Positions 43,130 through 49,183 of a stretch of 49,183 nucleotides of DNA are shown piece after piece. Every line of letters starts with the position of its first letter. Position 1 is the first letter of the stretch. A program made the position numbers and the translations under genes. Under the pieces are notes generated by a model. That model saw only the letters and a program-made list of their open reading frames with translations. It did no database searches and was not told the DNA's origin. Source of the stretch: Boseongicola aestuarii (GTDB lineage: Bacteria > Pseudomonadota > Alphaproteobacteria > Rhodobacterales > Rhodobacteraceae); NCBI RefSeq assembly GCF_900184815.1, contig NZ_FXXQ01000018.1, positions 1 through 49,183 on the forward strand, in the 5' to 3' direction.

Positions 43130-44681
43130 GGTGCCAACAGGCCTGCGCAATTTTGCGATCTTACTTCTAATCTGGGAAATTGCGGGCCGCATGGATCTGG
43201 TCGCCAGTGGTGCGCTGCCAGGGTTTTCAGAAATCTTGATCCGGCTATGGGAAGATCGCGCAGATTATCCGCGCCATATCTGGGCGACACTCTATGCCTC
43301 GGGCGTCGGTTTTCTCATTGGCAATGCAATTGCGTTGATAGCCGGTGTGGCTTTCGCGATGTCGCCGACATTGTTGCGCATCTTTCGCGGCGTGAATATC
43401 GCTGTCTTTGCACTGCCGCCCATCGCGATTGCTCCGATCCTTGTGCTGACCTTATCGGACATGGCACCTCGCATCGTCCTCGCAGCTTTGGCCGTCTATT
43501 TTGTAACCATGACAGCGACTGTCATCGGGATAAGCCAGTCGGACAATAGGGCAAGTGACCTCGTGAAAGCGTATGGTGGTAGCCGTTGGCGTATTCTTTG
43601 GCTGGTTCAATTGCGCAGCGCCTTGCCCACCATAACTACGGGTTTCCAGATTGCTGCTCCTAACGCCGTGTTGGGAGCAATTTTGGCTGAGTTTGGCGGC
43701 GGCGGCCGCTGGGGGCTTGGAACCTACCTACTCGGATCGCTTGGTCGAGGGGAACCAGACAGGCTTTGGGGCATTGGCCTGATCGCGACCGCTATTGCAG
43801 GATTGGGTTACTTGTTCTTTGCATTAATTTCTCGGCGCTTACTTGGGGCTACGCGCGCTGTCACTTTGAATACCGCCACTCCGCTTGGCGATGCAGTCTC
43901 TGCATCACCGTTTAAGCGTGTGCTGATGCTCATGGGCATTGTCTCACTGCCATTCCTTTTGTGGTGGGCCTTCATAGTGTTAACCGGCGTACCTGCGATG
44001 ATCGCGAAAACACCTTTTGGGGTGATAGATTATTTGCTTTTCGCAAAGACTGCCCCTGTTGCACAAGAAAAGCTCTTGCAGGCATTGTCAGAAACACTCC
44101 CCATCACTTTTGCGGGCATGGCGGCCGGCATTGGCTTTGCTTTCCTGTTGGCAATCTCGACACGGCTGTTCCCAAACGCCATTCGCGCCTTCATGCCTGT
44201 GGCCCTTGTCACGCAAACCATGCCTCTGGTGGCTCTAACCCCGCTCTTGGTGCTTATATTCGGACGCGGCACGTCCTTGACGCTTTGGGTGACGATCTCT
44301 GTGACGTTCTTTCCTGCTTTCGTCACATTGGCGCAAGGGATCGCATTGGTTCCGCGCAGCGCACAAGATTTACCGCGCGCCTATGGCGCATCTGCTTGGC
44401 AAGAAATGCGGATAGTTACGATCCCTGCATCTCTACCATATCTGTTTGCAGCGACGCGTCTTACTGTCCCAAGGGCGTTGCTGGGTGTGATGATTGCTGA
44501 GTGGTTAGCAACCGGTCGTGGCCTGGGGAATTTGCTGAATCAATCGCGAGGCTACCTCGACTTTGGTATGATCTGGACTGTTGCATTTGTCTCAGTCCTC
44601 TTATCAGTCGTCTTGTACCAGCTTGTTGTGGCGATCGAACGAAAAGTGTTGCGACGCTTAGGCATGCAAACCGCAGAGTGA
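43122..44681 (+). CDS. ABC transporter permease, two fused permease domains
   Basis: A permease of about 519 residues, about twice the usual 250-270. Two BPD_transp_1 domains are visible, each with about six helices and an EAA-type loop: SDLVKAYGGSRWRILWLVQLRSALPTI in the first and AQDLPRAYGASAWQEMRIVTIPASLPYLFAATR in the second. The halves are homologous (LGAILAEFGGGGRWGLGTYL against LGVMIAEWLATGRGLGNLLN), so one chain forms the full channel. The ATG at 43122 overlaps the ATPase stop. With the preceding two proteins it makes a complete importer. Confidence 0.9.
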   Translation: MARVPTGLRNFAILLLIWEIAGRMDLVASGALPGFSEILIRLWEDRADYPRHIWATLYASGVGFLIGNAIALIAGVAFAMSPTLLRIFRGVNIAVFALPPIAIAPILVLTLSDMAPRIVLAALAVYFVTMTATVIGISQSDNRASDLVKAYGGSRWRILWLVQLRSALPTITTGFQIAAPNAVLGAILAEFGGGGRWGLGTYLLGSLGRGEPDRLWGIGLIATAIAGLGYLFFALISRRLLGATRAVTLNTATPLGDAVSASPFKRVLMLMGIVSLPFLLWWAFIVLTGVPAMIAKTPFGVIDYLLFAKTAPVAQEKLLQALSETLPITFAGMAAGIGFAFLLAISTRLFPNAIRAFMPVALVTQTMPLVALTPLLVLIFGRGTSLTLWVTISVTFFPAFVTLAQGIALVPRSAQDLPRAYGASAWQEMRIVTIPASLPYLFAATRLTVPRALLGVMIAEWLATGRGLGNLLNQSRGYLDFGMIWTVAFVSVLLSVVLYQLVVAIERKVLRRLGMQTAE

Positions 44682-45223
44682 AGTTATTGAGCCGCCGCCT
44701 TGGTCGAAGGAACGCCGCTTTTTACTTCACTCACAATTGCGGAAAAAACGTACGTCCATTTGGATTGATCAGAAGAACCTCTTTCAAGAAGCAGACCTTT
44801 ATGCACCTGCAGCGAAAGCCCGCTTCGTCCGCATTGTGGTCATTGGTGCACGGCGCAGCGAATGGCCGGAGAGAGCCCATACTTGGCATTCGACTTGCGC
44901 CGGTCCTTCTCATTTCTGGCGACCCGTCAATAGTCGAACAAAACGCGGAAATCATAAGGCGGGTTCGGGCATTCTTTGAGCGGAGGACCCAAGACGTCTA
45001 CGGTTACATGTCGGCGCTCTCAATTGCCGGAGTTAATTCGTAGAAGGTATTGAAGAGCATGACGCGAAATTCTGTAACAACGACAGCCGCGGCAAATGGC
45101 CGTTTGTGGGGCGCACGAGCTCAGGTTTGGGCCGACGTTCAGGAGAATTTATTCAGGCCGCTTTACGACGCGGTGACAATTCCCGCCATTGTCGAACAAA
45201 CCCGCAAAGGAAGGTCCAATCCA
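44682..45223. other. Intergenic region with repeat copy C
   Basis: About 540 nt. It contains the third dispersed repeat (44822-44881) and the upstream region of the phasin-like gene. An in-frame extension of the phasin ORF from 45050 exists but has no family similarity; a ribosome site favours 45224. Confidence 0.5.
44822..44881 (+). repeat. 46-nt dispersed repeat, copy C (extended)
   Basis: Core at 44836-44881: CATTGGTGCACGGCGCAGCG, then AATGGCCGG and GAGCCCATA. Its upstream GCTTCGTCCGCAT (from 44822) is shared with copy D, so these two copies match over 60 nt. Confidence 0.75.
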
Positions 45224-45511
45224 ATGAGCACCACCAAGAAACGCGCCGCACTCTCGACTAAATCGACCCACCTCCCCAGCTTCATGCCTCCCCAGGCACT
45301 GCCCCTCCTGCAGGCCCAGCAGCAGATCGCCGAGGAATTCCAGCTTTTTGCCGAGCGATGGACAGATAGACGGCGCGACGCGGTCCGGGCTTTGGTGAAG
45401 GCATCCGGCGACGCAAACCCGTCCGAGCGGACCTTGCGGTCTGTTCCCGAGGTCATGCAAACCTGGCAGGAAACCTCGGTTCAGTGCATATCCGAAGACG
45501 TCAGCAACTGA
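45224..45511 (+). CDS. Phasin-like protein, apparently cut short by an in-frame TGA
   Basis: A 95-residue product with PPQALPLLQAQQQIAEEFQLFAERW, then RRRDAVRALVKA and VMQTWQETSVQCISEDVSN. This resembles phasin-type proteins that coat polyhydroxyalkanoate granules, though I am only moderately sure of the family. After the TGA at 45509 the same frame continues IALWSTCSRIMTAGEMDVV to a TAA at 45635-45637, as if TGG (Trp) had become TGA. The full-length form would be 137 residues. AAAGGAAGG lies 9 nt before the ATG at 45224. A terminator-like hairpin follows at 45691. Confidence 0.6.
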   Translation: MSTTKKRAALSTKSTHLPSFMPPQALPLLQAQQQIAEEFQLFAERWTDRRRDAVRALVKASGDANPSERTLRSVPEVMQTWQETSVQCISEDVSN

Positions 45512-45690
45512 ATCGCGCTCTGGAGCACATGCAGCCGCATCATGACGGCGGGCGAAATGGACGTCGTAAGTGACCTCGCCAACGCCACAGGCCTGACCAG
45601 CAAGCCCGACAAGCTTCCAACGCGCATTCCGGTCTAAACCCCACGGCGGACAACTCCGGAAAAACGAGTCCGACCCAGACGACAAACCAC

Positions 45691-45722
45691 TGACCGGGAC
45701 GCACCATCGTGCGCCCCGGTCA
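45691..45722. terminator. Long hairpin between convergent genes
   Basis: TGACCGGG-a-CGCAC-catc-GTGCG-c-CCCGGTCA forms a 13-bp stem with one A-C mismatch. There is no strong T-run on either side. It lies between the phasin-like gene and the convergent amidotransferase gene, so it may end transcripts from both sides. Confidence 0.6.
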
Positions 45723-45746
45723 TGACCGCACTCAGCGCCAAACCCG

Positions 45747-46565
45747 CTATCGACCCAGCGGCTCCATATCCAGACGGTAGTCCTCGGCGATCGTGTAGAT
45801 CGTCTTGTCGGGCACCTCATACCAGTCTTCATCCGGCGTCACCGGCTCCGAGGCGATTTCAACGGCCTGATATTTGGTGCGTGGTTCATGATGAACATGC
45901 GGTTTACCGCAGATCGTACAGTCGTAGATGTGGTCACGCACAAGATAATACAGGGACCGGTTATAGCGCGAGCCGATCACCTGATCGCCATCCGTCAGCA
46001 CCACATTCAAACCCACACGCGCGTCCGGTGCGACCCGCGCCGACCACGCGATGACCTGCTCCAAACCCTGACGAACGACCTCTTTCAGCCCCCGTTCCGG
46101 ATGGCGCAGAAACAGGCTCAGCAGATAGCGGAAAACGTGCTCGCTGTCTGTCGTTCCCATGATCTCCACCCGGTGCAGCGGATCGGTCTGCTCAAGGATC
46201 AGCGGGCGGACCAGATCAAACGCCGGCACAGTGCCGTTGTGCGCGAAAATCCATTTGCCGTGATGAAACGGATGGGTGTTTTCAAGGCTCGTGCCGCCGA
46301 CCGTCGCGCGCCGCACATGCGCCACGACAGTGCGCGCATAAACCTTCGCCGCCTTCTTGGCGAAATGCTCACCATGAAACGCCGCCCAGGTCTGTTTCTC
46401 TACCAACGGCAGGCCGTCGTCGTAATCGGCCACGCCCCAGCCGTGACCATGCGAATAGCCCGTCATATCGCGTTTGCTCTGCGCCATCAGCGCGTTCTGG
46501 GCAAAGACCAACCCACATTCAACGCGGGTCGGTTCATTGGCATGCATCGCATAAAGGCGGCACAT
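45747..46565 (-). CDS. Class II glutamine amidotransferase (YafJ/EgtC-like)
   Basis: A 272-residue Ntn-hydrolase. Cys2 directly after the initiator Met (MCRLYAMHA) becomes the N-terminal nucleophile, which fixes the start at 46565. Other family blocks are GHGWGVADYDDG, VVAHVRRATVGG, ENTHPFHHGKWIFAHNGTV and GTTDSEHVFRYLL. A C-terminal CTICGKPHVHHEP adds a small possible metal site. The enzyme releases ammonia or glutamate from glutamine or a gamma-glutamyl compound. It is divergent from the ATP-grasp-like ligase gene 128 nt away. Confidence 0.9.
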   Translation of the reverse strand: MCRLYAMHANEPTRVECGLVFAQNALMAQSKRDMTGYSHGHGWGVADYDDGLPLVEKQTWAAFHGEHFAKKAAKVYARTVVAHVRRATVGGTSLENTHPFHHGKWIFAHNGTVPAFDLVRPLILEQTDPLHRVEIMGTTDSEHVFRYLLSLFLRHPERGLKEVVRQGLEQVIAWSARVAPDARVGLNVVLTDGDQVIGSRYNRSLYYLVRDHIYDCTICGKPHVHHEPRTKYQAVEIASEPVTPDEDWYEVPDKTIYTIAEDYRLDMEPLGR

Positions 46566-46693
46566 ATCGCTCTCCCGATCAAATCTTGCGTGCAGCATAT
46601 CGCTCCGGTCAGCGATAGGATGACATAGATCAGTTTCCCACCAAGATCGTGGTGTAGCTCTGGTGAGGAGTTTCACGCCACGACAGGGCGAAT

Positions 46694-48106
46694 ATGTCCA
46701 GGATTACCAATCTCGGAGATCAGCTCCTTTCAGATGAACCTGCGCTGATTTCATCGCTTGATTTCGGTGCCTGCGTTGCCCAAGGCACCGGAACCGGACC
46801 GTCTTTGCTGATCGGAGACATGTCCCAGATCAGTCTGATGCAGCCCGCGGGCGCCTCATTCCTTGACTACCGCATGGCGCATCTCGCCAACGCGGGCGAT
46901 CTCGTTCTGGTCGCACGGCGCGACCCCTCATTTGAAGCATATCTCAAAGACGCGCGCGGCCTGAATGACATCACCTTCCTGACCGCCGGAACACCCAATG
47001 GCAATGCGGTCACCGCAAACGCCATCACCGATGACCAGGTACAAAAGACCCTCGTGGCCGCGGCGCGCCAACACGGGGGCCTCACGATCAAGTCCTACCT
47101 GACAACCGGAACCACATGGCACCTGGCCCGTGAAATCGGCCAGGCCGCAGGGTGCAAAATCCATGTCAGCGGCCCGTCATCGCGCCTGAGCAAACGCGCC
47201 AACGATAAACTCTGGTTCACGCGCCTCGCCCGTGGCGTGATCGGAACCGATGCGGTCCCCCCGACGATGTCCGCCTTCGGACCCGGAGCCGCCGCCGCAA
47301 TCGCCCTGCGCTACGGCAAGTCCGGTCAGGACGTGATTGTCAAAGTGCCCGACAGTGCGGGATCGACAGGCAATATCCGACTTCAATCGGAGCTTTTCGC
47401 CCACCAGACCCAAGAGCGTCTGAAAGACCTGATCATGGATCGCTTGCACGCAACGGGATGGGCGGATCATTACCCTATCCTCGTCGGGGTATGGGACAAG
47501 GATGTAACCAACAGCCCCTCCGTCCAGTTATGGATCCCGCTCGCAAAAGACGGCCCCCCTGTGGCGCTTGAGGTCTTCGAGCAAAAGGTCCTTGGCCAAA
47601 CTGGCCTCTTTGTCGGAGCCGTCCGCTCGACGCTGCCCCACGCACTCCAACAAGAGCTGGCAACTCAGGCCATCGGGATCGCAGCGCTGCTGCAAAGGCT
47701 CGGATACTACGGAAGCTGCAGCCTCGATTCTGTCATATGCAGGCAAGACGACGGAAAAAACCACGTCCACTGGATTGAATGCAACGGGCGCTGGACAGCC
47801 GTATCAATTCCGTTGAAGACGCTGAACACGATCACATCGGACAGTCCTCCCGACGGGATGGTCGTTGTGCAACAATCTCTGCAAGGGCCCGCAATCGACG
47901 CAGCGCAGGCGGCGCGGGCCCTTGATGGGGTGTTGTACCGACGCCGCCCCGGTGCTGCGCAACCCGAGGGCGTCATTCTCCTGTCGCCACCCAATGGCGC
48001 TCGCGATCTGGTCGCCAACCTGTTGGTCTTTGCCGGCTCACAAGCCGACGCGGACAAACTCACGGCCACAGCCCTGCAACGCTTGCGAAACCGACCGACG
48101 AACTGA
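46694..48106 (+). CDS. Pre-ATP-grasp/PGM1-type ligase
   Basis: A 470-residue protein related to the pre-ATP-grasp family and its PGM1-like peptide ligase members. The N-terminal part (about 1-150) is the pre-ATP-grasp region (GPSLLIGDMSQISLMQPAG and DLVLVARRDPSFEAYL). The central ATP-grasp part (about 170-375) has DVIVKVPDSAGSTGNIRL for nucleotide binding and VHWIECNGRW, the usual metal-binding ending (E, N). The C-terminal 95 residues resemble the PGM1 C-terminal domain. Such enzymes join carboxylates to amines using ATP. Substrates here are unknown. I have not checked this against a database. Confidence 0.75.
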   Translation: MSRITNLGDQLLSDEPALISSLDFGACVAQGTGTGPSLLIGDMSQISLMQPAGASFLDYRMAHLANAGDLVLVARRDPSFEAYLKDARGLNDITFLTAGTPNGNAVTANAITDDQVQKTLVAAARQHGGLTIKSYLTTGTTWHLAREIGQAAGCKIHVSGPSSRLSKRANDKLWFTRLARGVIGTDAVPPTMSAFGPGAAAAIALRYGKSGQDVIVKVPDSAGSTGNIRLQSELFAHQTQERLKDLIMDRLHATGWADHYPILVGVWDKDVTNSPSVQLWIPLAKDGPPVALEVFEQKVLGQTGLFVGAVRSTLPHALQQELATQAIGIAALLQRLGYYGSCSLDSVICRQDDGKNHVHWIECNGRWTAVSIPLKTLNTITSDSPPDGMVVVQQSLQGPAIDAAQAARALDGVLYRRRPGAAQPEGVILLSPPNGARDLVANLLVFAGSQADADKLTATALQRLRNRPTN

Positions 48107-48186
48107 TCAACCTTCGCTGCGACCCTTCCTCAGGGTGCTGTCAGCCGAATACGATCTAGTCTCTTATAAGACAATATAGCTGCCCC

Positions 48187-48370
48187 TTATGACACGCCGA
48201 GACCGCGCCACTCGGTGAGAGCCGCGGCGCGGTTGAGCTTGAAATTGGCTCGGGAGTAGAGGCTGCGTTCCTGGTTGAAGTGATTGTAGACAGAAGAATG
48301 GACAGCGGCAAATTTCTGTAAACATCGCATCTGTCGAAAGCGGAGCATCGCGCGCGCTCTTCGTCGAAAT
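48187..48370 (-). pseudogene. IS6-family transposase C-terminal remnant
   Basis: Read on the minus strand the frame ending at the TAA at 48187-48189 gives MLRFRQMRCLQKFAAVHSS, VYNHFNQERSLYSRANFKLN and RAAALTEWRGLGVS. This is the typical C-terminus of IS6-type DDE transposases. The catalytic N-terminal part is missing; upstream sequence joins the DUF302 gene's end within a few nucleotides. Confidence 0.85.
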
Positions 48371-48372
48371 GG

Positions 48373-48864
48373 TTACTTCGTAGCGTATTCAGCAAACGCG
48401 TTTAGCGTATTCCCCAGAATCTCGAAGTCTGGCGTGCCCGACATGTCCGGCAAGCCATGTCGCGGGAATCTGACCTGACCTATATAGTCCGGGGAGTTGT
48501 AGGACAGCATTACTGCACCCGAGCTGTCCTCCCAAACCAATGCCTTAAGTGGCCCGTCGATTGCCAGTGTCGGAGCAGCCATGAACCCGCGAGCTGCATG
48601 TGCAGGAGTCCCGAATACAATAACCGTGCTGCCAGGCATTTCTGTGCCCAATTCACGGGCTGCTTCCGCATGGTCGATACGTGTGTAGAGCCTGAAGCCC
48701 ACCTCGCTCGCATTTAACACTGCTTCCTCAAACCGCGCGACGGTTTCGTCGAATGGGTAATTGCTTTGATGGGTTACCAAACCATTTCCGTCTGCTGCCA
48801 AAGGTTGCGCCAGTGCGAGTGCCAGTCCAATTGCTGCTACGATTGAGCAAATCAAACTTCGCAT
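48373..48864 (-). CDS. DUF302 family exported protein
   Basis: A 163-residue protein with signal MRSLICSIVAAIGLALALAQPLAA, then the DUF302 fold: VTHQSNYPFDETVARFEEAVLNASEVGFRLYTRIDHAEAAR, the PGSTVIVFGTPAHAARGF strand-loop, and ALVWEDSSGAVMLSYNSPDYI. The start at 48864 has GGAGG close upstream; an earlier in-frame codon (48885) would put that site inside. DUF302 proteins have no agreed function, though some act in redox or metal stress. It lies next to an IS6 remnant at its 3' end. Confidence 0.9.
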   Translation of the reverse strand: MRSLICSIVAAIGLALALAQPLAADGNGLVTHQSNYPFDETVARFEEAVLNASEVGFRLYTRIDHAEAARELGTEMPGSTVIVFGTPAHAARGFMAAPTLAIDGPLKALVWEDSSGAVMLSYNSPDYIGQVRFPRHGLPDMSGTPDFEILGNTLNAFAEYATK

Positions 48865-49183
48865 TGTTCCCTCCATGGATTGCATGAGTAGTTAATTTTA
48901 TATGTTAACAGTCCGTGCAGGCGTTTGAGTTGACCAACGTCAAGATAGGTTCGACATCGCTGGCGGGCTTTGCAGTCGGCAGGCGTTAGGCTTCAACGAT
49001 GGCTTCGTCCGCATAGCAGTCATTGCTGCACGCCGCAGCGAATAGCACCACTGAGCCCAGAATAAACGTATCTCAGGCGGACCGCCTAAGTTTTCTCAAG
49101 GACGAAAATTTTGGCGCCAAGTTTCGGTTCTGCTAGAAGGAATGGCCTGAAGTCCGATGAGCGCTCAACTTGGCGAACAGTTG
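48865..49183. other. Non-coding right edge
   Basis: About 320 nt upstream of the DUF302 gene. It should hold that gene's promoter and contains dispersed repeat copy D. I see no further gene before the window ends. Confidence 0.45.
49002..49061 (+). repeat. 46-nt dispersed repeat, copy D (extended)
   Basis: GCTTCGTCCGCAT then the core 49016-49061 with CATTGCTGCACGCCGCAGCG, AATAGC and GAGCCCAGA. It shares the extended 60-nt form with copy C and the 46-nt core with copies A and B. Confidence 0.75.

Noticed and set aside
45050-45223. Longer start for the phasin-like gene
   Set aside because: The extra residues have no similarity and the best ribosome site (AAAGGAAGG) lies before 45224.
45509-45511. 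TGA read as selenocysteine in the phasin-like gene
   Set aside because: A Trp fits the position, no SECIS-like hairpin was noticed directly after it, and phasins are not selenoproteins.

Overview
The window looks like a chromosomal segment of an alphaproteobacterium of the family Rhodobacteraceae (Roseobacter-like). Supporting signs are moderate-to-high GC with heavy use of GCG/CGC codons, the hisB-hisH-(DUF2147)-hisA-hisF-hisE arrangement, duplicated PqiA halves, GC hairpins followed by a CCC(C)GGGATATTTT-type tail, a binding-protein xyl operon with a ROK regulator, and many proteins typical of that family. This assignment rests on recognition of gene content and not on a database search.

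Layout. 1-2.5 kb: a DUF2924 protein coupled to a large serine recombinase. 2.6-9 kb: conserved housekeeping genes, namely tRNA-Tyr, rlmB, a zinc-ribbon protein, a YHS protein, a CoA-binding protein and the histidine genes hisE/F/A/H/B on the minus strand. 9.3-17 kb: a tight eight-gene plus-strand operon of a two-component system, an RbsD/FucU-type protein, PqiA (two half proteins), PqiB, PqiC and a fused aconitase X. It meets a minus-strand class IV aminotransferase. 18.7-19.7 kb: a graveyard holding a tRNA-Gly(TCC) 5' half, a decayed tyrosine integrase and an IS3-type transposase tail. 19.9-32.2 kb: a catabolic block with a LysR/NAD(P)-binding protein pair, the xylose operon xylF-H-G-B-A with divergent ROK repressor xylR, an FG-GAP/UnbV protein and a di-haem peroxidase. 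32.5-39.1 kb: an IS3 OrfA remnant, a second tRNA-Gly 5' half in the same orientation, an intact tyrosine integrase, an AlpA-like regulator, a broken primase fragment, a small unknown gene and a 944-residue primase-helicase, followed by an inverted array of TGTCCC motifs that looks like a replication origin. 39.7-44.7 kb: an RpiR regulator divergent from an operon of a COG0212 protein and an NMT1/THI5-type ABC transporter, probably thiamin-precursor salvage. 45-49 kb: a phasin-like gene with an in-frame TGA, a class II glutamine amidotransferase divergent from a pre-ATP-grasp/PGM1-type ligase, an IS6 transposase tail and a DUF302 protein.

How it fits together. The two tRNA-Gly halves are 37-nt direct repeats (33/37 identical), each followed by an integrase of the same family. 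They bracket about 14 kb carrying the xylose genes, so that block may be an island. The 33-39 kb region resembles a minimal P4-like satellite (integrase, AlpA, primase-helicase, origin) without visible packaging or cargo genes. A 46-nt dispersed repeat occurs four times in intergenic DNA, mostly next to the accessory regions. No CRISPR array, rRNA or riboswitch was recognised.
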